NCBI GenBank assembly: GCA_000151295.1
Contig: GG745328.1
Span: 2,623,423-2,687,422, forward strand
Source: Allomyces macrogynus ATCC 38327
Lineage: Eukaryota > Blastocladiomycota > Blastocladiomycetes > Blastocladiales > Blastocladiaceae
DNA: 64,000 bases
Reading direction: 5' to 3'
Numbering within the stretch: position 1 is the first letter of the stretch; each line of letters opens with the position of its first letter. Below are positions 37,262-48,033 of the stretch, one piece after another. The position numbers were made by a program, and so were the translations under genes. The notes under the pieces are model-generated. The model saw only the letters and a list, made by a program, of their open reading frames with translations, made no database searches and had not been told where the DNA came from.

Positions 37262-38080
37262 ACCACTCATGACTGAAGAAACCGCGGGGGAACAACGAAT
37301 CTTTACTTATCTGAGCCCAACAAGCCGCCAACGGAACCAACCCATCCACGATCCTACTCAGCGCTGCCGCGCCCACCATCCCAGCCGGCCCACACTTTTT
37401 CCCTCAAAGATATCCGGCACGCCCGGCCACTCGCTCTTGGCGCGGCACGCGCAATACTCTTGCGTGACTTTTCAATACTCGTCGCGCGAACCCGGGTCGC
37501 ACTCGCGCGCTGTCATTGATGCAAGGCACAGCGAGCAGTCGCTAACCACGTCAAGTTGCGCGGCGCGCGCAGCCACGTGCAACGGCGACTTGCCCAAGTA
37601 CGGGTGCGCGGCATTGATTTGCACGGGCATCGATGTCAACAGCATCCACTTGACGACGCGCAACGGCGCCATGGCCGCGGCCAGGTGCAATGGGGACCCA
37701 AACTTGGCGTGCAGATCGGCGTGCAGCGTGAGCGGCACTGGCAGGGCCTTGAGCGTGGCCAGATCGCCCGTGCGCTGCGCCTCGAGCAACCGGCTGTGTC
37801 CTCGAGCGCGGCAGCGCTGCTTGGTGGCGCGGGTGACGAGACCGTGGTCAGTGTCGTGGTCACGCTGGGCGACGTGATGGTGCTGGACGTCGTGGGCATG
37901 ATTACTTGATCATGATCGACCTGGATTTCGGGCTCGGGCTCGAGCTCAGTGGCAACGGCCAGGTGCGGTACCCGCTCCAAGCCGCGCTCTCTTGCGACGG
38001 CCGGGCGCGAAATTGAACGAGACGAAATTCGCGAGCGCATAGTGGCAGAACCGGTCTACAAGACGCCGTGACGGTCGCGC
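37262..38080 (-). pseudogene. Truncated, frameshifted copy of the oxysterol-binding protein gene
   Basis: The minus strand carries a close copy of the neighbouring OSBP gene's N-terminal ankyrin part (LLEAQRTGDLATLKALPVPL, GSPLHLAAAMAPLRVV, GKSPLHVAARAAQLDVV). The copy then jumps directly to the last codons of the protein (DPGSRDEY, a stop, then CRAKSEWPGVPDIFE). The PH domain, FFAT motif and nearly all of the sterol-binding domain are missing. A frameshift lies near 37800, where similarity moves from ...SSAAALEDT into another frame, and a stop interrupts the C-terminal part. The copy also includes parental 3' flank (compare 37265-37400 with 38545-38680). It lies directly downstream of the parent in the same orientation, so a tandem duplication followed by internal deletion is the simplest origin. 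Confidence 0.9.
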
Positions 38081-38274
38081 GGCTCACGCGCTCGCACGTT
38101 TTCGAGACAGCCGATCGCGACGGCGAGCTTTCACTCTCGCGTCACGCTCTCGAGGTCGGCACTGAGCCACTTGTGGTTCTGTTTGCTGGCTAAGTAAAAG
38201 AGCAACAAGTGCACCAGCGAAACCATGAACTACTGGTCCCAATCGCTCACCAGGAGCAAGGCACGTAACTTCAG

Positions 38275-38407
38275 AAAATCAAGAAGGGGCACCCGGGCAT
38301 TTCGGACGAGCGGGACGAGCGGGCCGAGCAGATTGCTTTGGGGCGGCGTGCAGGGCTAGAAGAGGAGGAGCGGCGGTCGGCTGACCGACTCGCGACCGTG
38401 GGCGCCA
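38275..38407 (+). other. Exon-like fragment, unrecognised
   Basis: Between a plausible acceptor (ACTTCAG) and a strong donor (GTGAGT) lies an open frame, KIKKGHPGISDERDERAEQI then GLEEEERRSADRLATVGAKC. Its charged composition looks protein-coding. An ATG at about 38225 (MNYWSQSLTRSK) precedes it but is in another frame. It may be a remnant or part of a small gene; no family was recognised. Confidence 0.3.
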
Positions 38408-38686
38408 AGTGTGAGTCAATGGTGGTCGAGGTTCTTCCCATGTTGTCGGGCAGGTAGCCTGGACCAAACGACCAAACAGCCATACGATTGCAGGTGCGAC
38501 AACAAGCCTGCGCCACGTCTCGACGACGATGAGTCGCAAGGACCACTCACGAGAAACCGCAGGGGAAAAACAGATCTCTGCTTGTCTGAATCCAACAAGC
38601 CGCCAACGTCGGGACCCACCCATCCACGATCCCCCACTGTGCCGCCACGCCTTCGCTCGACGCAACTCAACGACCGGCACACACTC

Positions 38687-41600
38687 TCAAAAGATATCCG
38701 GCACGCCCGGCCACTCGCCCTTGGCGCGGCACGCCCAGTACTCGTGCGTGAACCGCCAATACTCGTCGCGCGAATCCGGGTCGTAATCGCGCACAAACCA
38801 CCGCGGTTGCGCGTGGCCCGCACCCGACTGCTCGCGCACCTTGCGTGCAGCACGCTGCTTTTCCTCGAGCCGATTCTTTTCAAACGCCGCGTCGTCGTAC
38901 CGGCCCTCCTCCATGGCGCGCTGGTCTGGTCGCAGCCGCGAGTCGGTCGGGCACAGGTGTTGCGCGAGGCTTGGCGTCATTTGATTGAGCGACATGGCGA
39001 AGGGGGTGAGGTGGAAGTTGGACGCGGAAATGGGCGAGTTGAATCTAGAAGAGTGAAGAGCATCATCAAGATCAGTGGGTGGACAACGTCGAACAACATA
39101 CAATGAAAGCAATGAAAGCGTACCGCCGCCACAGCGTGATGTTGCCCGACTTCTTTGCGCCTGCCGGTGCCGCGGCCGAGGTCGACTTGTCCTCCTCGGT
39201 TGTCGGCGACGTCGGCACCGCCATGGTCATCGACGGCGACATGGCGCGCTGCTGTGCTGCTGCTGCCGCCGCGGCCCCCGCGTTCGGGTTGCTCAACGAG
39301 AACGTGCGTCCGTCGCCCGTAAGCGACTTGCAGCAGAGCTTCTCGTCCCATGTGCCCCACAACGACCACGTCGCCTTGCCGCTGGCATCAAACAGCTTGC
39401 CCTCCACAACGCACCGGTCCTTGTTGCGCCACCCGGTCGGCTTGAATGTGAGCACGACCTTTTCCTTGGTCGCGTGGTTGACCATTTCGAGGTCGCCGTA
39501 GTTATCGAGCCAGAGGGTGCCGACAATCAAGTTGTTCACCGACGTCGTGACTTTACGCCACGTGAAGTGTTCGTCCTGCTCGCCGACGTGCCCGCGCTTC
39601 AAGACCACATGGCACACGCCCTGCGGCATCACCTCGAGCGATTTCCCCCAGAACCGGTTCTTGACATTCACCTCGCCGTAAAACTGGTACCGGTCGGACT
39701 CGCAGAAACACGCCGAGATCGGCGGATGGTGCGAGACTTGTTCGGACACGTACCGGAACCCGCGGTCCTTGCGCACATACTCGTAGGTCTCGCCGAGCAG
39801 CGGGTTGAACGGCTTTCCGGCGCGCCCGACCGTCGACGCATAACTGCTCATGGCAAACGCCGTGACGAGCAGTAGCCGCTCGTCCGACCGGTCGCGCTTC
39901 CACGCCAAGTCGAGCAATTGGGAGTACTCAATTTCCTCGCACAGCCGCTGAAGCATCGAAATCGGTTCGTTGAAGTAGACGGGCAACGTGATGCGCGACA
40001 AGTCCTTGCCGATCGCGTTCTTGAGCACCGACCACAGCGACACTTCGTTCTTGAGCAAAGCGTGGTCGACTGGCAGGTTGTCGCGCAACGACGCGACAAA
40101 CGAGTAGGTCTCGTCCTCGTACCCCGGCAACGACTCGGAAATCAGCGGCAACGGTGCGAGTGCGGGAGACGGCGACCGCAGGCGCGACGGGACCAGCGCT
40201 GTCTCATCGGTCGCCGTCGCGGGTTCGAGGGCCGCGGGTTCGGCGGGCGCCGGTGCCGGGCTCGTGATCGATGCCGTGAGTGCGGCCACGTGCGCCTCGT
40301 CCTCTTCGTCGACAGCATCAAAGAACTCGTCGTCGTCGTCCTCGGTCGTATCCTCGTCCTCGTCGGGACTCAGCCATCCGGCATCCATGTCGAGCGGCGT
40401 GCCCACGTCCTGTGGGGCCGCGACGGCGGCCACGGCCTCGGGCAAGACCGTCGCGACCACCTGCTCCGCGGCCGCCGCACGTTCCTGCTCCTCCTCGTCG
40501 GGCGACTCGGGGGCGACGACCATCGCCGCGGTGCTACTCTCGGCAGCCGCACTCTGCTCGGCAACCCGCGCGGGCGTGATCGTCATCCCCGTGACAGTCC
40601 GCTGCCGCATCATATGCCGCTGCGTGCGGCGCAACGTATCGGCCATATCGCGCGCCTCGGCCTCGACCGTCTGGTACTCGCGCGCCAGATTGGCCAGCGC
40701 CTCCTCATACACGGTCTTGCGTTCCGATTCGGCATCAAACCGCCGCTGCCAGTGCCGGTCGCGGTCGTCTGCGAGCCGCGCCAAGTCGTCCACCAGGTTA
40801 TGCAGCGTCGCGGCGGCCATGTTGAGCACGGGCACCGTCGAGGTGACCGTCTTGGCAAGCGCGTCGGCATCACCGCCGGCATTGGTCGCGGCGGTCACGA
40901 GCCCGGCAATCACGGCCGCTTGCAAGTCGAGCTGCGCATGCAGGGCGTACACGGTCATGGTCAGCGTTTCGCGCGCGGGCATGGGTGCGTCGTCGTCAAG
41001 GATCCCGAGCGACGCCACGGACCCGCTGCGGTTGCGCGGGAGTGGCACGCCGGTCGTCGGGGGCGCGAGCGAGTCGGATGCCGAGACGGCGTGCGGCAAC
41101 CCCAACGAGGGCAGCGACACGGCGTCGGCCGTTTCGGGCACGGGCAGTGCCTCGGTACTGGGCGTGGCCTCGAGCGCAACCGCCGTCTCCGGCGCGATCG
41201 CCGACGCCGGCACAGCAGCCCCGGACTGCTGCCGGCGGCGGCGCGCGTCCTTGTCCTGGTCCTGCAGAAGCCGCTTCGACTGCGAAATGACGTGCACCCA
41301 TCGTTTGGCCTCAACGACGTGGTCGGCGCGCAAATGGTACCGGACGGACCCCTTGCCGATTATATCGAACCGGTGGTGGTCGGACGTGTCGAGCCAGAGC
41401 GACGCGATTTTCAAGTGAATCGACCCGCGGCACGCGTTGGGCACGTCGTCCTGGTGCTTGTAGTAGGACAGGATCCCGTCCTCGAGCACAAACCACCGCG
41501 CCTTGTACCCGGACGCGTAGTTGGTCCATTTGAGCAGCGACCCTTGGTGCTGCGGGAGCTGGTCGGGTGCGGCCGTGGTCAGCGGGGTCGAGCGCACGAA

Positions 41601-42644
41601 TTCCTTGAAGAGCGCCTTGATGTGATCGTCCTTGGAGATTTCGTAAAAGAACTTGCCCTATCATTGCCGTATGGTCGATCAGTCCCGGGATCAAAATGTG
41701 TCCAAGCGAATCAGGGCGGTCTGGGAAAGTACCTTGCGGTCGCGCACGAGCGGATCGGCGCGGCGGTCCGTCAGCAGCCACTTGACCATGGCCGCGTCGC
41801 CACGGCGCGCAGCCTCGTGCAAGACGGTCGCACCCGAACTCGGGTCGCGGTGGTTGATATCGAGCAGCGCCGCGGCGCGCGGGTCGCGGAACAGTTGCTG
41901 CAAAGCGGCGAGCAGCGCCGGCTTGTTGATCGACTCGGTCGGGAGCAGCGTTGCCGACGAGGCCGACGCAAGTGCCGCTACCGACGTTGGATCGGCGCGC
42001 GAGTGCACACTGTCGCGATCGCTCCCGATCACGTCGGGCAAGGCCTCGGCCGATCCGCTTGCGCGTGCAGCGCCGTCATCGGCGCTCGAGGTACCGGTAA
42101 TTGCGTCAGTGTCGCCGCGAGCGAGAGCATGCATCCTGGCCGTCGCCGTCGCGACAAACTCAGCCTGTGCGTCCGCGAGAACTTGGCGCACAGTATCCAC
42201 ACGGGCCACATCGAGGGCACGGCTACCGTTTGCGTCGCGCGCGCCGTCATTGATGCATGGCAAGGCCAGCAGTCGCTCAACCACATCCAGTCGCGCCGCG
42301 CGCGCAGCCACGTGCAACGGCGTCTCGCCCGAGAACGGGTGCGCGGCATTGATCTGCGCTGGCGTCGCCGTAGTGAGCATCCAATCGACGACGCGCAGCG
42401 GCGCCATGGCCACGGCCAGGTGCAGTGGAGACCCAAACTTGGCGCGCAAGTCAGCGTGCAGCGTGAGCGGCACCGGCAGGGCCTTGAGCGTGGCCAGATC
42501 GCCCGTGCGCAGCGCCTCGAGTAAGCGGAACGACTGCACCGTGTCGTCGAGCGCGGCGGCACTGCCCGGCGCAGGTGACGGGACCGTGGTCAGTGCCGTG
42601 GTCATGCTGGCCGACGTGCTGATGGTGCTGGGCGTCGCGGGCAT
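38687..42644 (-). CDS. Oxysterol-binding protein with ankyrin repeats, PH, FFAT and ORD (Osh1/Osh2-like)
   Basis: A lipid-transfer protein for ER-organelle contact sites. Exons 42644-41733, 41657-39124 and 39044-38687 join to about 1267 aa. Ankyrin repeats come first (GSPLHLAVAMAPLRVVDWML, ETPLHVAARAARLDVVERLL, GATVLHEAARRGDAAMVKWL). A PH domain follows (HQGSLLKWTNYASGYKARWF). An acidic stretch holds a FFAT-type VAP-binding motif, EFFDAVDE. The sterol-binding domain has the signature EQVSHHPPISAC and ends LWRRFNSPISASNFHLTPFA, RLRPDQRAMEEG, RLEEKQRAARK. The order matches yeast Osh1/Osh2. ATG 42644 is the first in-frame ATG; the frame stays open upstream to about 43121 without an ATG, so an upstream exon is possible. 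It is divergent from the DDHD gene. Confidence 0.95.
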
Positions 42645-43121
42645 GATGCCTTGATCGTGATCGGACTCGGGATCGGCGGCGGCGGCAAGGTGCGGCACTG
42701 GCACCGAGTCCGAGTCGGCGAGGTGATGATCTCTCGCAGCGGCCGGGCGCGCGTTGTTGAACGAGACGATGCGCTTGCGCTGCTTCTGCTGCGTTGCGTG
42801 CTTGGAGCGCGGGTGCAAGACGCGCGTCGCGAGCCGTCTCAGGCGCGACGGCTTGCCGGAGGTGGAGGGCGGTGGCGACGACACGGTGGCGAGCGGCCGC
42901 GCGCGGCGGGGCGGCGCGGTCGCGGCGGACGGTGTAGTTGGCGGCGACGTTGCAACGGCGTGGGGGCGCGCAGGATCGATGAGCGCGGCGTTGGCAATGG
43001 TGGTGGGGGGGTTGGTGGCGGGTTTGCAGAGGAGCAGGAGCGGAAGCGGCGTGAACTGCGATGAAGTTTCGACACGGCGGACGCGCCGAGGTTGCGCCGC
43101 GAAACCTAACCTGGGTGCCAC

Positions 43122-43622
43122 TTTGAAACCCAGCGGTCCGGGAACGTCCCACGTGGTCGCGGCGCGACGCCTGTGCCCGTCGATCGTGCTTGGCGTGGCC
43201 CACGTGGCGTGGCGTCACCAGCTCCACCGGAGCACCAGCCACGCTTTGCCCACTTCCGAGCGCTTTCCGCCGCACTTTCGCCTTCTTTTCATCCTGTTTC
43301 GGTCGACTTTCGCCGCCGCGTCTGCGCGCCACGTCAGCGGCGCGTCGTCCCACCGCGGCCCAACGATGGCCCAACAGCGCCCATCTCGTGCACGCATCGC
43401 GGCAGCTCGCCGTGCACCTCCATCATCCATTGCTGCGACCGACGGCCGACAACCCGACGGACACGGCCGGCAACCGCCGCGCCGTAGCATCTCGTCTGCA
43501 GCACGCCGCGAGACTTGCAGCAGCGCGACGACGAGCCGCAGCACCGCGCCTATATCAGCTCGCTTGTGCCCGGCCCGACTTTGCCACTGCGATCGCTCCA
43601 ACCTCCAAGAATACCTCCACTC
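43122..43622. other. Divergent promoter region
   Basis: About 500 bp between the OSBP gene (minus) and the DDHD phospholipase gene (plus). It holds the promoters and 5' leaders of both. No clear TATA box. Confidence 0.45.
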
Positions 43623-46538
43623 ATGGACCCGCCTGCGACCCCACCACGCCGCGAGAGCGTAGGCCCAATGCTGCCGCCACGCCGTTCCCCCGACGTCCTG
43701 GCCGCACGCGCTGTCGGCGCGCCGGCTGTCCAACCTGTCTGGTGCCGCGCCGTCGACGTGCCGTGCTACGATCCGGCCAAGCCCGCGACCGTGCACTGCC
43801 CGCCGCACCTGCACGCCATTGCAATCGCGAGCAGCAGCTCATCCGGGTCGCCAACGGCCGCGACAACCGGCAGCACCAGCAACGCTTCGAGTACTCAGCT
43901 ACCGGCTCCCGCAGCTCCGTACCTCCCCGCCGTCTGGGACCTGTTCGACGACAAGGACGCGGCGCGGCTCGAAGCCATGTACGCCAAGGTCGCGCACTGG
44001 ATGCGTTCACGGCGCGATGGTGCTGCTGTTACCAACGAATCGGCCAGTTCCGGCGACCAGAACGGCCTGCACCTCGCGCCGCCCTTCAACCCGAGCGTCA
44101 TGGTCGAGGAGCACCTCCTGCACGAAGTGAACGTGCACACGATGCTCCGCTACCCGATCTACTGGCCGGGCCCGATCGTCGAGGTGCGCCGCGCCGTCTG
44201 GTTCGTGCCCGCGCCCTCGGCACCGGCGTCGTCCTCGACCGCGGCCGCGTCGCCGACGGCATTGACCAAGTATATCCCGTGCGACCCGCACCTCGCGCGG
44301 CAAATCGAGGCGGGGTACCTGAAAACCAAGCCGTGGATGTTCACGCCCGTCTTTGACCCGAACGCGCCACAGGACGCGCTGATTCCGCCGAAACCCGTGC
44401 GGTATAACGTGCCGGACCATCGCGTGCCGCTGTTTGGAGCGGAATTGGGCAAGTATGCCGTGTTCACGGACCCGTGCACGGCGTTTGTCCGCGACGATTC
44501 GGCCGTGTCCAAGTTGCAGCGGACCGTGTTGGCGGCGATGGGGGCGCCGCCGATCACGGCAGGTGGGGGGCTCAAGTTGATCCGTGGGTATGAAAACTTG
44601 CCACACATGGTCGCGAAACGCGACGCCGAGTTGAAGGCAGCGGCCGCGGCGGCCGCGAAGGCGGGCGGGAGTGCGGTCGTGGCCGCGGCAGCTGCAGCAG
44701 CTGCGTCGCGCGAAGCTGCACTGGCGGCAGCGGCCCCGAGCGACACTGCCGACCCGAACGCGCCCGCTGCTAGCGAGACCTCGGCCCCAGCGTCCAAGGC
44801 GCCGTCGGTCATCGGCACCGCGTCCGACTCGGACGAGCCGCCGCTGTCACCGCTCACGCCCGACATCGCGCCCGACCATCTCCTGCTCGCGATTCACGGG
44901 ATCGGCGCGAAACTGTCGGAGCACATCGAGTGGGTCAGTTTCGTCAACGACTGCGGCGACCTGCGCAAGGGCATGACCGCGGCGATCACGGGCAACGCCA
45001 AGGAGCGGTACCGGGCCAAGAACATTTACGTCTTGCCGATCCAGTGGCGGCAGGCGATCCGGTTCGCGACGGAGCCGCAGGCGATTGAGACGGATTCGTC
45101 GTCCGAGTACTCGGACGACGACGATGTTTACTGGAGTACGGCCGAAATGGACCCGGCGGCCGCGTCGGCCGCGGCCGGTGGCGTCGAGGCCGCGCAAATG
45201 GATCTGGCGGCAATGCACCGGCGCAACGGCCCGCCGTCGTGGAAGGACGTTGCGAATAAGGCGCTGGGGCGGTCGAGCACGAACGTGCGCGAACCGACGG
45301 CCATGGACATGGTCGCGACCGGGTCGGCGTCGGCGTCGGCGGAACCGGATGCGGATCCGCGCATGATGCCGTCGCTCGAGGAATTGACCATCGACGGTGT
45401 CCCGGCGATCCGCACGCTCGTCTCGGACGTGGTTCTTGACGTCCTGCTCTACTTGACCCCGCGGTTCCGCGCACAGATCATGACCGCCGTTGCGGCGGAA
45501 CTGAACCGCGTCTACAAGCTGTTCCGGTCGCGGTACCCGGATTTTAACGGGAACGTGTCGGTGCTCGGACACTCGCTTGGGTCGATCATCGCACTCGAGT
45601 TGCTTTCTGGGCTGCCTGACACCCCCGTGGACGCCAGTGTCGAATCCCCCGACTGGCGCCACGTCCCGCACGTCGACGCGTACCTCTCCGCCGTCGTCTC
45701 TAAAGCCGCGGCACCAACTTCGTCCCCGGCCGCGAGTCCCGCCGTTGGAGGCGTCACCGCACCACCGCCCGTCCCGCCGCGGCGGCACCGGCACCGGTCG
45801 CTTGAACCGCCGCAGCCGCACGCGCTCGCATTCAACGTGGACCATTTCTTCTGTGTCGGGTCGCCGTCGGGATACTTCCTCCTCCTGCAGGGCGCGCGCC
45901 TGCGCGCGCGGATCAGCGGCACGAACCGGATCGGCAAGTCGGTCAAGCGGCCGAAATGCAACCACTTGTACAATGTCTTCTCGATCTACGACCCCGTCGC
46001 GGTCCGGCTCGAACCGCTCGTGTCCCGGTCGCTCGTGGGTAAGGCGCCCTACAAGATTCCGTACCACAAGGGCGGTTTGAAGGGATTGCAGCAGGGGGTC
46101 GAGCAAATGACGACGCGTGCGTGGGACGCGGTCGCGAGTTTGTTCAAGCCGAGCACGCAGAACGCGGCGCGCGCGTTGGTCGAATCGACGGCCAACGCAG
46201 TACACGCCGAGGCCGCGAATGTCGAGGAGGAGAATGTGGGGCGCAGGGGGCGGAGACGCCGTGCGAAGTCGGTGGATGACGGGATCAAGGTCCTGAATCC
46301 GCGGTACGGCCGGGTCGATTTCGCGCTGCAGCAGGGCGTGCTCGAGAATCCGTACTTGGCGGCGCTCTCGACGCATACGGCGTACTGGGCCGATTTGGAT
46401 GTGTCATGCTTTGTGGCGAATGAGATTTTGCGCAGCTGTGGCGGCACGTCGACGAGTGTGAGTCGTTCGGCGTCGATGGATGCGGTCTCGGGGGAGGGGG
46501 GTGCGGACGCGGTGTCGTCTGACAAGAAGCGCGATTGA
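43623..46538 (+). CDS. DDHD-domain phospholipase (PA-PLA1-like)
   Basis: A cytosolic phospholipase A1 of the DDHD family, acting on phosphatidic acid and related lipids at ER-Golgi membranes in other eukaryotes. A single exon encodes 971 aa starting at ATG 43623 (MDPPATPPRR). LLLAIHGIGAKLSEHIEW and the lipase nucleophile motif VSVLGHSLGSIIALELL (GHSLGS near residue 649) define the hydrolase. The DDHD region follows with VDHFFCVGSPSGYFLLLQGA and LYNVFSIYDPVAVRLEPLVS. YKIPYHKGGLKGLQQGV and a late NPYLAALSTHTAYWADLDVS also match. Low-complexity Ala/Ser runs interrupt the N-terminal half. Confidence 0.95.
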   Translation: MDPPATPPRRESVGPMLPPRRSPDVLAARAVGAPAVQPVWCRAVDVPCYDPAKPATVHCPPHLHAIAIASSSSSGSPTAATTGSTSNASSTQLPAPAAPYLPAVWDLFDDKDAARLEAMYAKVAHWMRSRRDGAAVTNESASSGDQNGLHLAPPFNPSVMVEEHLLHEVNVHTMLRYPIYWPGPIVEVRRAVWFVPAPSAPASSSTAAASPTALTKYIPCDPHLARQIEAGYLKTKPWMFTPVFDPNAPQDALIPPKPVRYNVPDHRVPLFGAELGKYAVFTDPCTAFVRDDSAVSKLQRTVLAAMGAPPITAGGGLKLIRGYENLPHMVAKRDAELKAAAAAAAKAGGSAVVAAAAAAAASREAALAAAAPSDTADPNAPAASETSAPASKAPSVIGTASDSDEPPLSPLTPDIAPDHLLLAIHGIGAKLSEHIEWVSFVNDCGDLRKGMTAAITGNAKERYRAKNIYVLPIQWRQAIRFATEPQAIETDSSSEYSDDDDVYWSTAEMDPAAASAAAGGVEAAQMDLAAMHRRNGPPSWKDVANKALGRSSTNVREPTAMDMVATGSASASAEPDADPRMMPSLEELTIDGVPAIRTLVSDVVLDVLLYLTPRFRAQIMTAVAAELNRVYKLFRSRYPDFNGNVSVLGHSLGSIIALELLSGLPDTPVDASVESPDWRHVPHVDAYLSAVVSKAAAPTSSPAASPAVGGVTAPPPVPPRRHRHRSLEPPQPHALAFNVDHFFCVGSPSGYFLLLQGARLRARISGTNRIGKSVKRPKCNHLYNVFSIYDPVAVRLEPLVSRSLVGKAPYKIPYHKGGLKGLQQGVEQMTTRAWDAVASLFKPSTQNAARALVESTANAVHAEAANVEEENVGRRGRRRRAKSVDDGIKVLNPRYGRVDFALQQGVLENPYLAALSTHTAYWADLDVSCFVANEILRSCGGTSTSVSRSASMDAVSGEGGADAVSSDKKRD

Positions 46539-46559
46539 GGTTAGGAGGGTCGGTAGGAC

Positions 46560-46590
46560 CGGGTTGGTTGGTTGGTTGGTTAGTTGGTTT
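46560..46590 (+). repeat. TTGG simple repeat
   Basis: A short array of TTGG units (with one TTAG) lies just after the DDHD stop codon, in the presumed 3' UTR. Confidence 0.8.
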
Positions 46591-46764
46591 GTAGATTCGT
46601 AGTTACCCCGATTTGCACCCAGCGTTTCGTCGTCCTGCGCGCTGCAATAATAAACCTTTCTGTGTAAACATGCCGTGCCGCGAGTGCGAATCAAGCGTGG
46701 ACAGCTAGACATATGTTTCAAAGAACGCCAAGGAACTGCAAAAACAAACGACCGACAATGTTTG

Positions 46765-47037
46765 TTAGACGCGCTTGAGGAAGTTGAGCATGTGCGCCAT
46801 GACGGGCATGGCCCGCGCGGCGAGCGGCATGTGGTGCGGCGCCGGGATCGTTGCGAGGGGCGTCGGCAACGGGCGCGGTGCGGTCATCCTAGACGTGGAC
46901 GCATCGGTTCGAGGGTCAGCGGTGTGATCATGGCGGTCGCCCGAGAAATGGCAAAGCGAGTTGGGCATCTGGGAAGAGCGCGAGCATGACGGCATTCTCC
47001 ACCCGAACACGGCAGTGACGAGACTTATGACGGCCAA
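46765..47037 (-). CDS. Small hypothetical protein
   Basis: A 90-codon open frame on minus. The last 42 residues (MTAPRPLPTPLATIPAPHHM then PLAARAMPVMAHMLNFLKRV) look the most protein-like and could be a final exon after a TAG acceptor near 46888. The first part is hydrophobic (AVISLVTAVFGW). No family was recognised; it may not be real. Confidence 0.3.
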   Translation of the reverse strand: MAVISLVTAVFGWRMPSCSRSSQMPNSLCHFSGDRHDHTADPRTDASTSRMTAPRPLPTPLATIPAPHHMPLAARAMPVMAHMLNFLKRV

Positions 47038-47115
47038 CCATTGCCACGCAGTCGCACAGATTGGTCACACCCGCGCGACTCGATCCAGCTCCACCACCAA
47101 CTCCCGTCGCGTGCG

Positions 47116-47508
47116 CTATCTATCATCACCATCAACATACGTCGAGTAATCCTTGGCCAACCAGCGGCGGTTCAGCTTATTCGCGGTCCGCGCATTCGTG
47201 CGCGTGCGCTGCCCACGGACGGGCAACCCCAACTCAAACTTCTTGCCCGTGACAGTCCCAATCTGGCGATGGTGCAGGACGCGGTTCTTGATTTCGCGCT
47301 TGAGATCGCCCTCGAGCGTCATCTTGTTAAGCAGCTCACCCAATTGGTTGATTTGCGCGTCGGTCAGGTCCTGCAGCTTGCAAGCCGGATGGATCGACAG
47401 CTGGTGGCAGATTTGCTCGCCGAGTTTCCGGCCCACGCCGAAGAAGTAGGAGAGCGAGACGGGCACTTTCTTGCGGTCCGGCAGGTTCACTCCGAGCAGG
47501 TGCAGCAT
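47116..47508 (-). CDS. SWS2: Mitochondrial ribosomal protein uS13m
   Basis: The small-subunit S13 protein of the mitochondrial ribosome. One exon encodes 130 aa. It begins MLHLLGVNLPDRKKVPVSLS and has FFGVGRKLGEQICHQLSI, which matches the GIG..A..I helix-turn region of S13. DLTDAQINQLGELLNKM and the tRNA-contact region GLPVRGQRTRTNARTANK are diagnostic. Length fits uS13m. A longer frame upstream (ATG absent) was not used. A dense G tract at 47527-47550 sits just before the start, C-rich in the gene's sense. Confidence 0.95.
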   Translation of the reverse strand: MLHLLGVNLPDRKKVPVSLSYFFGVGRKLGEQICHQLSIHPACKLQDLTDAQINQLGELLNKMTLEGDLKREIKNRVLHHRQIGTVTGKKFELGLPVRGQRTRTNARTANKLNRRWLAKDYSTYVDGDDR

Positions 47509-48033
47509 TGTGGCGGTTGAAGTTTGTGGAAGGGGGGGGGGGGAGGGGGGGGCAGGTTGCCGGTGCACGCGAAGCTGAGAGTGCTGAGGAACGTCGTGCG
47601 GGCAGTTTCTGCAAGTGCACTGCTGGAGTTGGCGCGGTATGGACGAGCTGCTCGACGGATTCCTGGTTGTTGGCAGCAGGCAAATCGCACAGCCGAATGA
47701 TCAGCGCAAGAGTTGATCACTGGCGTGCCACACCCATCAAGCCTGCTCGTGAACAACGAGTTCACTTCCAAGCGACCTGTCATGTGAGGAGGCATGACCG
47801 ACCGCGCAGATGAATTGCTCAGCACACGCTCCTGTCCGTGATCACGCCGTGCACGAACGACACCTGCGAGTGCCGATCGCGAGGTCCAAGGACACCCGGC
47901 GCGCGCAGCAACACCAAGTACCAGCGGCGGATCGCAGCGCTCGACCGCACATGCCCCGCGCACGCTAGACCAACCACCACCCACCCTCCCCGACCACCTA
48001 ACGAAGCGGCCGCCGCGGCCCCCATCTGCCGCC
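47509..48033. other. Divergent promoter region, ribosome-related genes
   Basis: 525 bp between uS13m (minus) and the RNA polymerase I subunit (plus). It contains a G9-A-G7-like tract at 47527-47550. No coding sequence or TATA box was recognised. Confidence 0.45.
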
